64,000 bases of DNA from JADLDB01 sp040755835 (GTDB taxonomy: Bacteria > Myxococcota > Myxococcia > Myxococcales > Myxococcaceae), in contig JBFMAB010000012.1 in assembly GCA_040755835.1 (NCBI GenBank), positions 1 to 64,000 of the forward strand. Direction: 5' to 3'. Below, piece after piece: positions 18,959-27,509 of this stretch; the first letter of the stretch is position 1; every line of letters starts with the position of its first letter. The notes under the pieces are model-generated. The model saw nothing but the letters and a program-made list of their open reading frames with translations, was not told the DNA's origin and did not search any database. The translations under genes were made by a program, and so were the position numbers.

Positions 18959-19318
18959 ATGGAATCGACTGCTCACCTCCGTTACCTGCGCATGGCTCCG
19001 CGGAAGATCTCCGTGGTGGCGGCGCTCGTCCGCGGCATGCCCGTCAGCCGGGCGCTGTCGACGCTGCAGTTCACCCGCCGCGCCGCGGCCCGCCCGGTCA
19101 AGAAGCTGATCGAGTCGGCCATGGCCAACGCGACCGACACCTCGAAGGGCGCGGTCGACGTCGACAAGCTTTGGGTGAAGACGATCTCGGTGGACCAGGG
19201 CCCCACCGCGCGCCGGTACCTGCCGCGCGCCATGGGCCGCGCCACGCGCGTCAACAAGAAGACGTCTCACATTCACGTCGTCCTGTCGGACGAGGCCCAG
19301 AAGAAGGCCCGGAAGTAA
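18959..19318 (+). CDS. rplV: 50S ribosomal protein L22
   Basis: L22 lines the exit tunnel with L4 and is a known site of macrolide-resistance mutations. It has 119 aa. Family hallmarks are YLRMAPRKISVVAALVRGM at the N-terminus and, near the C-terminus, RRYLPRAMGRATRVNKKTSH, the loop that reaches into the tunnel. AGAGG lies ten bases upstream. No insertion or deletion is visible in the loop. Confidence 0.97.
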   Translation: MESTAHLRYLRMAPRKISVVAALVRGMPVSRALSTLQFTRRAAARPVKKLIESAMANATDTSKGAVDVDKLWVKTISVDQGPTARRYLPRAMGRATRVNKKTSHIHVVLSDEAQKKARK

Positions 19319-19343
19319 GTCAGAAGGGTAAGGGAGAAAGACC

Positions 19344-19997
19344 TTGGGACAGAAGGTTCATCCAGTCGGTTTTCGGCTCGGCGTCATTCGGACCTGGGAC
19401 TCGAAGTGGTTCGAGGAGAAGAACTACGCCCAGTGGCTGCACGAGGACATCCAGATCCGTGAGCACGTGAAGAAGAGCCTGAACCACGCCGGCGTCTCGA
19501 GGGTCGAGATCGAGCGCGCCGCGAACAAGGTGAAGGTCAACGTGCACACCGCGCGACCGGGCATCGTCATCGGCAAGCGCGGCGCGGGCATCGAGACGGT
19601 GAAGAAGGAGCTCCAGAAGTTCACCAGGAACGAGGTGTTTCTGAACATCGTGGAGGTCCGCAAGGCCGAGACCGACGCCCAGCTGGTGGCCGAGAACATC
19701 GCCACGCAGCTCGAGCGCCGCATCGCCTTCCGCCGCGCGATGAAGAAGGCCATTCAGACCGCCATGAAGTTCGGCGCCAAGGGCATTCGCGTGTCGTGCT
19801 CGGGGCGCCTCGGCGGCGCGGAGATGGCGCGCTACGAGTGGTACCGCGAGGGCCGGGTGCCGCTGCACACGCTCCGCGCTGACATCGACTACGGCTACGC
19901 GATCGCCCGGACGACCTACGGCACCATCGGCTGCAAGGTGTGGGTCTGCAAGGGTGAGGTGCTGCCGACCAGGGGCGCTGCCCAGGCCGCCCGCTAA
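19344..19997 (+). CDS. rpsC: 30S ribosomal protein S3
   Basis: S3 takes part in mRNA entry and helicase activity of the 30S subunit. It has 217 aa. The start codon is TTG at 19344, preceded by GGGAG; the protein begins MGQKVHPVGFRLGVIR. The KH domain carries VHTARPGIVIGKRGAGIE (GxxG loop), and the C-terminal half has KGIRVSCSGRLGGAEMARYEW. A TTG start is uncommon for a highly expressed gene and may limit initiation. Confidence 0.97.
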   Translation: MGQKVHPVGFRLGVIRTWDSKWFEEKNYAQWLHEDIQIREHVKKSLNHAGVSRVEIERAANKVKVNVHTARPGIVIGKRGAGIETVKKELQKFTRNEVFLNIVEVRKAETDAQLVAENIATQLERRIAFRRAMKKAIQTAMKFGAKGIRVSCSGRLGGAEMARYEWYREGRVPLHTLRADIDYGYAIARTTYGTIGCKVWVCKGEVLPTRGAAQAAR

Positions 19998-20027
19998 GGA
20001 CGCCGAAGAGGATCAAGAGGAACCACC

Positions 20028-20447
<420 letters not shown>

Positions 20448-20460
20448 GGAAGGAACGACC

Positions 20461-20667
20461 ATGGCCACCGCCAAGGAACTTGCCGAGCTGTCGATTGACG
20501 ACCTGAAGCGCCGCGCCGCCGACCTGCGCGCGACGCTGGTTCAGGACCAGCTGAAGCTGCGCACCGGCGCGCTGGACAACCCGTCGGAGCGGACCGCCCA
20601 CAAGCGGGATCTCGCGCGGGTGCTGACGGTGCTGACCCAGAAGCAGAACAAGCAGGCGAAGGCGTAA
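20461..20667 (+). CDS. rpmC: 50S ribosomal protein L29
   Basis: L29 is a small two-helix protein at the tunnel exit next to L23. It has 68 aa. The sequence AKELAELSIDDLKRRAADLR followed by LRTGALDNPSERTAHKRDLARVLTVLTQ, seen here across residues 4-60, matches the helical hairpin of the family. AAGGA lies six bases upstream. Its length and position between rplP and rpsQ are normal. Confidence 0.95.
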   Translation: MATAKELAELSIDDLKRRAADLRATLVQDQLKLRTGALDNPSERTAHKRDLARVLTVLTQKQNKQAKA

Positions 20668-20682
20668 AGCGAGACGACCACC

Positions 20683-21000
20683 ATGGCTGAGACCGAGAAG
20701 CAGACCCCCGAGATTCACGCCAGCGAGAACCGCGGCCGTCCGAAGACGCGCATCGGCATCGTGACCTCGAACAAGATGACGAAGACCGTGGTCGTGACGG
20801 TTCGCCGCCGCGCCGCGCACGCCGAGTACGGCAAGATCCAGACGTTGCGCGAGAAGTACAAGGCGCACGCGGACGATCACGACCCGAAGAAGCCGACGAT
20901 CAACGAGGGCGACAAGGTGCTGATCGCCGAGACCCGCCCGATGTCGAAGGACAAGCGCTGGCGCGTGGTGAAGGTGCTCGAGCGCGCCACCACGGCCTGA
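20683..21000 (+). CDS. rpsQ: 30S ribosomal protein S17
   Basis: S17 is a primary 16S rRNA binder of the OB-fold type. It has 105 aa, a little longer than the usual 80-90. The extra length is a polar N-terminal extension (MAETEKQTPEIHASENRGR). The core is GIVTSNKMTKTVVVTVRRR and DKVLIAETRPMSKDKRWRV. The Shine-Dalgarno is weak, so translation may be coupled to rpmC 15 bases upstream. Confidence 0.96.
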   Translation: MAETEKQTPEIHASENRGRPKTRIGIVTSNKMTKTVVVTVRRRAAHAEYGKIQTLREKYKAHADDHDPKKPTINEGDKVLIAETRPMSKDKRWRVVKVLERATTA

Positions 21001-21041
21001 GCGCCAGGTCACCGACGGACGACTGAGAGGAAGACGACGCC

Positions 21042-21410
21042 ATGCTGCAGATGACCAGCCGGCTCGAGGTTGCTGACAACTCGGGCGCCAAGGAAGTGTT
21101 CGTGATCAACGTGGCCGGCGGCTCGGCCCGCGTGTACGGCTCGATCGGCGACGTGATCACCGTGTCCATCAAGGAGGCGCTGACGACCTCCAAGGTGAAG
21201 AAGGGCGACGTGGCGAAGGCCGTGATCGTCCGCACGGCGAAGGAGATCCGCCGCCCCGACGGGAGCTACATCAAGTTCGACACCAACGCGGCCGTGCTCA
21301 TCAACAAGGACATGGAGCCGATCGGGACCCGCATCTTCGGGCCCGTCGCCCGCGAGCTGCGCGCCAAGAAGTTCATGAAGATCATCTCGCTGGCGCCGGA
21401 GGTTCTCTAA
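21042..21410 (+). CDS. rplN: 50S ribosomal protein L14
   Basis: L14 forms an intersubunit bridge and is the binding site of the silencing factor RsfS. It has 122 aa, exactly the standard length. It begins MLQMTSRLEVADNSGAKEV and contains DVITVSIKEA and AVIVRTAKEIRRPDGSYIKF. The end GPVARELRAKKFMKIISLAPEVL, cited by GPVAREL and KIISLAPEVL, is canonical. GAGGA lies eleven bases upstream; rplX follows after three bases. Confidence 0.98.
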   Translation: MLQMTSRLEVADNSGAKEVFVINVAGGSARVYGSIGDVITVSIKEALTTSKVKKGDVAKAVIVRTAKEIRRPDGSYIKFDTNAAVLINKDMEPIGTRIFGPVARELRAKKFMKIISLAPEVL

Positions 21411-21413
21411 GCC

Positions 21414-21740
21414 ATGCAGAAGCTGAAAGTCGGTGACCTGGTGCAGGTGCTCTCGGGCGCCGAGCGCACCCAGAAGAACAACCGCGGCAAGATCCTGGCG
21501 TTCGACCGCGAGAAGAACCGCGTTCGCGTCGAAGGCCTGCGCCTGGTGAAGCGCCACACGGCCAAGGGCCGCGACCGCGCCAACCCGGAAGGCGGCATCG
21601 TCGAGAAGGTCGGTTCGATCGCGCTGTCCAACGTCGCGCTGGTGTGCCCGAAGTGCGACAAGGCCACCCGCGTGGGGATCCGCGTCGACGGCGAGAAGAA
21701 GAAGCGCTTCTGCAAGAAGTGCGACGCCACCATTGACTGA
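21414..21740 (+). CDS. rplX: 50S ribosomal protein L24
   Basis: L24 initiates 50S assembly. It has 108 aa. The KOW motif region KVGDLVQVLSGAERTQKNNR is at the N-terminus, followed by GLRLVKRHTAKGR. The C-terminal part has two CXXC pairs (VCPKCDKAT and FCKKCDATID), a zinc-ribbon-like end seen in many bacterial L24 proteins. It starts three bases after rplN, so it depends on coupling; no separate Shine-Dalgarno is present. Confidence 0.97.
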   Translation: MQKLKVGDLVQVLSGAERTQKNNRGKILAFDREKNRVRVEGLRLVKRHTAKGRDRANPEGGIVEKVGSIALSNVALVCPKCDKATRVGIRVDGEKKKRFCKKCDATID

Positions 21741-21805
21741 CGATCACGCGTCGCGCTAAGCGCGGCGCCTTTCCTCGATTCCACGAGAGAGCACGGTAGA
21801 GCGCC

Positions 21806-22462
21806 ATGGCTGAAGAGAAGAAGGCGGCGGACGCCAAGAAGAGCGGCGGCAAGCGCGGCAAGAAGGAGGAGGTCAGGAAGGCCGGCTTCGCGGCGAACAT
21901 CGAGGAGGGCCTCGAGGTTCAGCCGGCGCGCCTGAAGTTGCGCTACCGCAAGGAGATCGTCCCGGCCCTGATGAAGGAGCTCGGCCTCAAGAACCCGATG
22001 GAGGTTCCGAGGATCACCAAGATCGTCGTGAACATGGGGCTCGGAGAGGCGCTGGCGAACAACAAGATCATGGAGTCGGCGGTCGATCAGCTCGGCGCGA
22101 TCACCGGCCAGAAGCCGGTGATCACCCGGTCCCGCAAGGCGATCGCGAACTTCAAGCTGCGCGAGAACCAGGCGATCGGCGCGATGGTGACGCTACGCGG
22201 CGACCGCATGTGGGAGTTCCTCGACCGCCTCATCAACGTGGCGCTGCCCCGCGTGCGCGACTTCAAGGGCATCTCCCCCAAGGCGTTCGACGGGCGCGGC
22301 AACTACACGCTGGGGCTCCGGGAGCAGATCATCTTCCCCGAGATCAACTATGACCAGATCGAGAAGGTGAAGGGGCTCAACGTCAGCGTCGTCACCACGG
22401 CGAACAACGACGAACGCGGCCTCGCGCTCCTGAAGGCGATCGGCGTGCCCTTCCGGGCGTAG
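21806..22462 (+). CDS. rplE: 50S ribosomal protein L5 with Lys-rich N-terminal extension
   Basis: L5 binds 5S rRNA in the central protuberance. At 218 aa it is about 40 residues longer than usual. The extra part is a Lys/Ala/Gly-rich N-terminus (MAEEKKAADAKKSGGKRGKK), probably disordered and RNA-binding. The L5 core begins near residue 40 and includes MEVPRITKIVVNMGLGEAL, TGQKPVITRSRKAIANFKLR and the end of the family. No internal start gives a better length, because ATG codons within the core lie too far in. The next gene is rpsH, not rpsN. Confidence 0.95.
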   Translation: MAEEKKAADAKKSGGKRGKKEEVRKAGFAANIEEGLEVQPARLKLRYRKEIVPALMKELGLKNPMEVPRITKIVVNMGLGEALANNKIMESAVDQLGAITGQKPVITRSRKAIANFKLRENQAIGAMVTLRGDRMWEFLDRLINVALPRVRDFKGISPKAFDGRGNYTLGLREQIIFPEINYDQIEKVKGLNVSVVTTANNDERGLALLKAIGVPFRA

Positions 22463-22590
22463 GCGTTTCGACGTACGCAGCACCTGTAGGACCGTAGAAG
22501 AACGACCGCGGCGAACCACCGGGATGGGCCCGGCAGGCGTCGCGGTCTCCAGCGGGGCCCCGGACAGGCGGCCCCACCGGGTCGCAGAAC
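22463..22590 (+). promoter_or_regulatory. structured 128-nt spacer before rpsH, in place of rpsN
   Basis: No rpsN (S14) fits here. The RNA could fold into an outer stem GACCGCG (22504-22510) with CGCGGTC (22541-22547), enclosing CCGGG (22519-22523) with CCCGG (22529-22533). A second hairpin pairs GGGGCC (22554-22559) with GGCCCC (22570-22575). No good Shine-Dalgarno is visible before the rpsH ATG, so the structure may control rpsH translation. S8 is a known autogenous regulator of spc mRNA in E. coli. Confidence 0.45.
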
Positions 22591-22989
22591 ATGGCAGTCA
22601 ATGATCCCGTGGGTGACATGCTCACCCGCATCCGCAACGCGGCGCTGGCGCGGCACGAGAAGCTCACGCTGCCCTCGTCGAAGCTGAAGGTCGAGATCGC
22701 GAAGGCGCTGAAGTCGGAGGGTTTCATCGCCGACTTCGTGGTCCACGAGCGCGCTCCCCAGAACGAGCTGACCCTGGTGCTGAAGTACGGGCCGAACCGC
22801 GAGCCGGTGATCACCGGCATCAAGCGCGAGTCGAAGCCGGGCCTTCGCAAGTACGTCAACGTCCGCGACCTGCCGCGCGTGAAGGGCGGCATGGGGATCG
22901 CGATCCTGTCCACCTCGCGTGGGGTGATGGTCGACGCGGAGGCGCGCAAGCAGCGCGTCGGCGGCGAGCTCATCTGCACGGTGTACTGA
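22591..22989 (+). CDS. rpsH: 30S ribosomal protein S8
   Basis: S8 binds helix 21 of 16S rRNA and, in E. coli, represses its own operon. It has 132 aa. Conserved elements are DPVGDMLTRIRNAALARHEK near the start and the C-terminal SRGVMVDAEARKQRVGGELIC, recognisable as the STSRGVM block. The preceding 128-nt spacer is structured and has no clear Shine-Dalgarno, which makes regulated initiation plausible. Nine bases separate it from rplF. Confidence 0.97.
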   Translation: MAVNDPVGDMLTRIRNAALARHEKLTLPSSKLKVEIAKALKSEGFIADFVVHERAPQNELTLVLKYGPNREPVITGIKRESKPGLRKYVNVRDLPRVKGGMGIAILSTSRGVMVDAEARKQRVGGELICTVY

Positions 22990-22998
22990 GGAACCGCC

Positions 22999-23568
22999 AT
23001 GAGCCGCATCGGGAAGCTCCCCATCAAGCTGGACGACAAGGTGAAGGTCGCGGTCGCCAACGGCGTCGTGAGCTTCGAAGGCCCCAAAGGCAAGCTTCAG
23101 GTGAAGATCCCGTCGCCCGACATCAAGGTCGAGGTGAAGGGCAAGGAGATGGTGATCTCCCGCCCGAACGACGAGCGCAGCATGCGCGCGAAGCACGGCC
23201 TGACCCGCGCCATTCTCGCCAACGCGGCGAAGGGCGTGGCGACGGGCTGGGAGCGGGCGCTGGCGATCCGCGGCGTCGGCTACAAGGCCGAGGTGAAGGG
23301 CAAGCAGATCCACTTCTCGCTGGGCTTTTCGCACCCGGTGGTGTTCGACCTCCCCGAGGGCGTGACCGCCGAGGTCGGCAAGACGCCGCGCACCGAGGAG
23401 CAGCTGCCCACCGTGGATCTGACCCTGCGCGCCGCCGACCGGCAGCTGCTCGGTGAGGTCGCCGTGCAGATCCGCGCGCTCCGGCCGCCCGAGCCGTACA
23501 AGGGCAAGGGCATCAAACTGTCCACCGAAACGGTCCGCCGCAAGGAGGGCAAGACGGGTACGGCATAA
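22999..23568 (+). CDS. rplF: 50S ribosomal protein L6
   Basis: L6 sits near the factor-binding site by the stalk. It has 189 aa, slightly longer than the common 177-180 because of a short C-terminal tail. It starts MSRIGKLPIKLDDKVKV and contains GVATGWERALAIRGVGYKAE. The C-terminal signature is RPPEPYKGKGIKLSTETVRRKEGKTG, visible as RPPEPYKGKGI and RRKEGKTG. GAGGA precedes the ATG. Confidence 0.97.
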   Translation: MSRIGKLPIKLDDKVKVAVANGVVSFEGPKGKLQVKIPSPDIKVEVKGKEMVISRPNDERSMRAKHGLTRAILANAAKGVATGWERALAIRGVGYKAEVKGKQIHFSLGFSHPVVFDLPEGVTAEVGKTPRTEEQLPTVDLTLRAADRQLLGEVAVQIRALRPPEPYKGKGIKLSTETVRRKEGKTGTA

Positions 23569-23627
23569 CGCCGCCCGCTCATCCGCGCGGGGACGTCCTG
23601 ATCCTGCGCGGAAGGAAAGGAATCGCC

Positions 23628-23987
23628 ATGACGACGAAGAAAGACGCCCGCCTGCACCGCAAGGAGCGCATCCGCCGCAAGCTGTCCGGCACCTCGGAGC
23701 GCCCGCGCCTGTCGGTGTACAAGTCCCTCAAGCACATGGTGGCCCAGGTGATCGACGACACGACGGGCCGGACCCTGGTCCACGCCTCGACGCTCTCGAA
23801 GGAGCTCAAGGGCAAGCTGGACGAGGGCGACAAGAAGTTCGCCGCCAAGCAGGTGGGCCTGCTGGTCGCCGAGAAGTGCAAGGCGGCGAAGATCGACAAG
23901 GTCGTGTTCGACCGCAACGGGTTCCCCTACCAGGGTCGCATTGCGGCGATCGCCGACGGCGCCCGCGAGGGCGGCCTGCAGTTCTAA
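23628..23987 (+). CDS. rplR: 50S ribosomal protein L18
   Basis: L18 binds 5S rRNA together with L5. It has 119 aa. The basic N-terminus RLHRKERIRRKLSGTSERPR and the core block RLSVYKSLKHMVAQVIDD match the family, as does FDRNGFPYQGRIAAIADGAR near the end. AAGGA lies nine bases upstream of the ATG. The 59-base gap after rplF is longer than most in the cluster, but no hairpin of note is seen in it. Confidence 0.97.
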   Translation: MTTKKDARLHRKERIRRKLSGTSERPRLSVYKSLKHMVAQVIDDTTGRTLVHASTLSKELKGKLDEGDKKFAAKQVGLLVAEKCKAAKIDKVVFDRNGFPYQGRIAAIADGAREGGLQF

Positions 23988-24005
23988 GGAAAGGCATCGA
24001 GACTC

Positions 24006-24524
24006 ATGAGCACGAACCCGATCAATCCGAACGACCTGGACCTTCAGGACCACGTCGTCAGCATCAACCGCGTGGCCAAGGTGGTGAAGGGTGGCCGCCG
24101 ATTCAGCTTTGCCGCGCTCGTCGTGGTGGGTGACGGCAACGGCCACGTCGGCGTGGGCCTGGGCAAGGCCAACGAGGTGCCCGAGGCCATCCGCAAGGGA
24201 GGCGAGAACGCGAAGAAGAACCTCTTCCGCGTGCCGCTGATGGGCAACACCATTCCCCACGAGGCGCTCGGTCACTTCGGCGCCGGCCGCGTCTTCCTGC
24301 GGCCCGCGGCGGAGGGCACCGGCGTCATCGCCGGCGGCGCGGTGCGCGCGGTGCTGGAGGCCGCGGGCATTCGCAACATCCTCACCAAGAGCCAGGGCTC
24401 CCGGAATCCGCACAATGTGCTGAAGGCGGTCGTCGACGGCCTGAAGCAGATGCGGTCGCCCGAGCAGGTGTCGCGCCTGCGCGGCAAGGAAATCACCTTC
24501 GGTCGCAAGAAGGCGGAGGCCTGA
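24006..24524 (+). CDS. rpsE: 30S ribosomal protein S5
   Basis: S5 contributes to translational accuracy and is the target of spectinomycin-resistance mutations. It has 172 aa. The N-terminal double-stranded-RNA-like domain shows INRVAKVVKGGRRFSFAALV and GDGNGHVGVGLGKANEVPEA. The loop VVKGGRRFSF is where resistance changes arise in other bacteria and looks wild type. The C-terminal domain has SQGSRNPHNVLKAVVDGL. It lies 18 bases after rplR and 2 bases before rpmD. Confidence 0.98.
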   Translation: MSTNPINPNDLDLQDHVVSINRVAKVVKGGRRFSFAALVVVGDGNGHVGVGLGKANEVPEAIRKGGENAKKNLFRVPLMGNTIPHEALGHFGAGRVFLRPAAEGTGVIAGGAVRAVLEAAGIRNILTKSQGSRNPHNVLKAVVDGLKQMRSPEQVSRLRGKEITFGRKKAEA

Positions 24525-24526
24525 TC

Positions 24527-24790
24527 ATGGGCATCAAGGTGAAGCTGGTGAAGAGCGTCTCGAGCGGCTCCGAGCGGCAGGTCGCGACGGTTCGCGGGCT
24601 GGGCCTGGGCAAGCTGGGATCCGAGAGGCTGTTGAAGGACACGCCCGCGATCCGCGGCATGGTGAACAAGGTGCGCCACCTGGTCACCGCCGAGACCGTG
24701 AAGGAAGAGCCGAAGACCCGTACCCGGATGAAGCCGCGCAAGATCCGCGCGCGTGACGCCGCGCGCGCGAAGGCCGCGCAGGCGAAGTGA
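24527..24790 (+). CDS. rpmD: 50S ribosomal protein L30 with C-terminal extension
   Basis: L30 is a small 50S protein. The typical size is about 60 aa; this one has 87. The core (residues 1-58) includes IKVKLVKSVSSGSERQVATV, GLGLGKLGSERLLKDTPAIRG and MVNKVRHLV. The extra part is a Lys/Arg/Ala-rich tail (TRTRMKPRKIRARDAARAKA). It starts two bases after the rpsE stop, so translation is coupled. A tail of this kind likely adds rRNA contacts. Confidence 0.95.
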   Translation: MGIKVKLVKSVSSGSERQVATVRGLGLGKLGSERLLKDTPAIRGMVNKVRHLVTAETVKEEPKTRTRMKPRKIRARDAARAKAAQAK

Positions 24791-24801
24791 GGAGCACGAC
24801 C

Positions 24802-25311
24802 ATGACGACGCTGCATTCGCTCAAGGCGCCCCGGAACTCGACCCACAAGAAGAAGCGCGTGGGCCGAGGCCAGGGCTCGGGCCTGGGCAAGACCGCCGGC
24901 CGCGGCGGCAAAGGCCAGAAGGCCCGTACGGGCAACATGCGCTTCGAAGGCTTCGAAGGCGGTCAGAGCCCGCTCCAGCGCCGGCTGCCGAAGTTCGGCT
25001 TCATCAGCCCCAACCGGGTCAACCTCGCGGTGGTCAACGTTCGCGAGCTCGAGACGCGGTTTGAGGACGGCGCGATCGTCGACGAGAAGGCGCTGCGCGC
25101 CGCGGGCCTGGTGAAGGGCCCGTGGGACGGCGTCAAGGTGCTCGGCCAGGGCAAGCTGACCCGCAAGCTGACCGTGAAGGTCAACAGGCTGTCGGGCACC
25201 GCGAAGGACGCGATCACCGGCGCCGGTGGCAGCGTCGAGGAGATCCCGCTCCGGGTGCACAAGCCGGAGGCGGCCGCCAGGGCGCACGCCGGCAAGGGCG
25301 CCAGGGCCTGA
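24802..25311 (+). CDS. rplO: 50S ribosomal protein L15
   Basis: L15 is a late-assembly 50S protein. It has 169 aa from ATG 24802, which has AGGAG seven bases upstream; GTG 24787, overlapping rpmD, would add five residues. The Gly-rich N-terminus KKKRVGRGQGSGLGKTAGRG and the block GFEGGQSPLQRRLPKFGF are diagnostic. The C-terminus has an Ala/Gly/Lys-rich tail beyond the usual end. secY follows only after a 114-base gap that holds a strong hairpin. Confidence 0.97.
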   Translation: MTTLHSLKAPRNSTHKKKRVGRGQGSGLGKTAGRGGKGQKARTGNMRFEGFEGGQSPLQRRLPKFGFISPNRVNLAVVNVRELETRFEDGAIVDEKALRAAGLVKGPWDGVKVLGQGKLTRKLTVKVNRLSGTAKDAITGAGGSVEEIPLRVHKPEAAARAHAGKGARA

Positions 25312-25349
25312 CGCGTGGTCGGCACCTGCCGAATCGGCTAGTGTGCCGC

Positions 25350-25380
25350 GCCCCTCGAACCGGCTAACGGCTCGAGGGGC
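25350..25380 (+). other. strong hairpin between rplO and secY
   Basis: GCCCCTCGA (25350-25358) pairs with TCGAGGGGC (25372-25380), and inside it CCG (25360-25362) pairs with CGG (25368-25370), giving about 12 pairs with one mismatch. No T-run follows. It may be an attenuator or mRNA-processing site that sets secY apart from the ribosomal genes. Confidence 0.5.
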
Positions 25381-25425
25381 GATTCGTTTGGGACAAGCAG
25401 CACCGCAGGAAGAAAGGACGCCTTC

Positions 25426-26790
25426 GTGGCCCTGTCTGCCGTCACCAACATCTTCCGCGTCGCCGAGCTGCGGGCGCGGCTGGCGTACACCATCGTTCTC
25501 CTCGCGGTGTACCGGCTGGGCATCTTCATCAACACGCCCGGCGTCGATCGCGCGGCGATGAACGCGTTCATGGAAACCCAGCGCAAGCAGGGTGGCCTGT
25601 TGAACCTGTTCAACCTGTTCTCGGGCGGTGCGCTCGACCAGATGTCGATCTTCGGCCTCGGCATCATGCCGTACGTGTCGGCGAGCATCATCATGCAGCT
25701 GCTCGCGGTCGTGGTGCCGACCTTCGAGCGCCTGCAGAAGGAGGGCGCGGCGGGCCGGCAGAAGCTCAACCAGTACACGCGCTACGGGACGATCCTCCTG
25801 TCTATCGTCCAGGGCGTCGGCATCGCGCGCTTCATCTACTCGCTGGGCCGTTCGCAGGGCGCGAACCAGCAGGCGGGCATCGACCAGGTGGTCGTGCCGG
25901 ACACCGTGAACACGGTGTGGTTCACGTTCATGACGGTGGTGACGCTGACGGCGGGCACCGCGTTCATCATGTGGCTGGGCGAGCGCATCACCGAGAATGG
26001 GATCGGCAACGGCATCTCGCTGCTCATCTTCGCGGGCATCGTGGCGCGGATCCCCTCGGCGGGTCAGCAGCTGTTGGTCGCGGTGAAGGCCGAGACGCTG
26101 AACGCCGGCGCGGTGATCGGCCTCATCGCGTTCATGCTGCTCATCATCGCGGTGGTGGTCTACGTCGAGCGCGGCATGCGGCGAATCCCCGTGCAGTACG
26201 CCAAGCGGGTGGCGGGCCGGCAGATGTTCGCGGGACAGGCGACGTACTTCCCGCTCAAGGTGAACGCGTCAGGCGTGATCCCGCCGATCTTCGCGGGGGC
26301 GCTGCTGTCGTTCCCGGCGACCCTGTCGCAGTGGGTTCCCGGCATGAGCGGCCTGCAGCGGGCGCTGCAGTCGAACGTGTGGGTCTACAACGGCCTGTTC
26401 GTCGCGCTGATCGTCTTCTTCGCCTTCTTCTACACGTCGCTGACGTTCCGCGCGGACGACGTGGCGGACAACATCAAGAAGCAGGGCGGTTACATCCCGG
26501 GGATCCGCCCCGGTCGCCAGACGGCGGACTTCATCGAGCGGGTGCTCAACCGGCTCACCTTTGGCGGCGCAATTTACCTGGCGACCGTGTGCGTGATCCC
26601 CTCAGTGCTGTCGGGCGTGCTGGGCGTGCCGTTCTACTTCGGCGGCACCGCGCTGTTGATCGTCGTGGGCGTGGCGCTCGACACCGTGCAGCAGATCGAG
26701 CAGCACCTCATCACCCGCAACTACGAAGGGTTCGCCGGCCCTCGTGGCCCCCGGATCCGTGGCCGCGTTCGCAGCACCATGGCTGCCTGA
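25426..26790 (+). CDS. secY: protein translocase subunit SecY
   Basis: SecY is the channel subunit of the SecYEG translocon in the inner membrane. It has 454 aa and ten predicted membrane helices. The N-terminal ELRARLAYTIVLLAVYRLG, the plug-region segment LNLFNLFSGGALDQMSIFGL and the cytoplasmic loop with GGYIPGIRPGRQTADFIERV identify it. The start is GTG 25426, with AGGA seven bases upstream. It is followed by adk after 27 bases. Confidence 0.97.
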   Translation: MALSAVTNIFRVAELRARLAYTIVLLAVYRLGIFINTPGVDRAAMNAFMETQRKQGGLLNLFNLFSGGALDQMSIFGLGIMPYVSASIIMQLLAVVVPTFERLQKEGAAGRQKLNQYTRYGTILLSIVQGVGIARFIYSLGRSQGANQQAGIDQVVVPDTVNTVWFTFMTVVTLTAGTAFIMWLGERITENGIGNGISLLIFAGIVARIPSAGQQLLVAVKAETLNAGAVIGLIAFMLLIIAVVVYVERGMRRIPVQYAKRVAGRQMFAGQATYFPLKVNASGVIPPIFAGALLSFPATLSQWVPGMSGLQRALQSNVWVYNGLFVALIVFFAFFYTSLTFRADDVADNIKKQGGYIPGIRPGRQTADFIERVLNRLTFGGAIYLATVCVIPSVLSGVLGVPFYFGGTALLIVVGVALDTVQQIEQHLITRNYEGFAGPRGPRIRGRVRSTMAA

Positions 26791-26817
26791 GCGGGGCCTG
26801 GAGTCGGGGAGGACGCC

Positions 26818-27369
26818 GTGAACCTCGTATTCTTTGGACCACCTGGCGCGGGGAAGGGGACGCAGGCGCAGAAAATCGTCGCGGCCCACTCGATTCCGCA
26901 GATCTCCACGGGAGAGATCCTGCGGGCGGCGGTGGCCAGCAACACGCCGCTGGGGCAGCAGGCCGGGCCGCTGATGGCCGCGGGCAAGCTGGTGCCGGAC
27001 GAACTGGTGATTGGCATCGTCGAGGAGCGGCTCCGCCAGGCCGACTGTGAGAAGGGCTTCCTTCTCGACGGCTTCCCCCGGACGATCCCCCAGGCGCAGG
27101 CGCTTGAAGGCGCGCTGGCGAAGATGGCCCGGAAGATCGAGCACGTCGTCTCGCTCGAGGTGCCGGACGAGGTGATCCACGAGCGCATGAAGGGCCGCGG
27201 CCGCGCCGACGACAGCCCGGAGACGGTCCAGAAGCGGCTCGACGAGTTCCGCAAGCTGACGGCGCCGCTCAAGGCCTACTACCAGGAGCGTGGCCTGCTC
27301 CGCCCCATCAACGGGGTCGGCTCCCCGGACGAGATCGCCGCCGCGATCGAGCGCGCCATTCGCGCCTGA
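26818..27369 (+). CDS. adk: adenylate kinase, short-LID form, 183 aa
   Basis: This enzyme interconverts ATP, AMP and ADP. The P-loop is FFGPPGAGKGTQ at residues 4-15, the AMP-binding part has STGEILRAAV, and the core block is GFLLDGFPRTIPQAQAL. The long LID insert of E. coli-type enzymes is absent: RMKGRGRADDSPETVQKRL goes straight through, so it is the short variant without zinc ligands. The GTG start at 26818 has GGGGAGG six bases upstream. The location after secY is common in bacteria. Confidence 0.95.
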   Translation: MNLVFFGPPGAGKGTQAQKIVAAHSIPQISTGEILRAAVASNTPLGQQAGPLMAAGKLVPDELVIGIVEERLRQADCEKGFLLDGFPRTIPQAQALEGALAKMARKIEHVVSLEVPDEVIHERMKGRGRADDSPETVQKRLDEFRKLTAPLKAYYQERGLLRPINGVGSPDEIAAAIERAIRA

Positions 27370-27509
27370 TCGGCATGCCAGCCGCCTGCCCAAGCCCCTG
27401 TTTCCCGAGGTCCGGGCGATCGCTTGCAATCAGGGAGGGAAGGTGGTAGTGGCCGCCGCTCCCACGGGCCCTCAGGGGCTTCTTGTGTCGTCGTTTTGAG
27501 AGGTTTTAT

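Noticed and set aside
27370..27509. Promoter TTGCAA-17-TAGTGG before infA
   Set aside because: Only the spacing is good; the -10 matches consensus at two positions, too weak to list.
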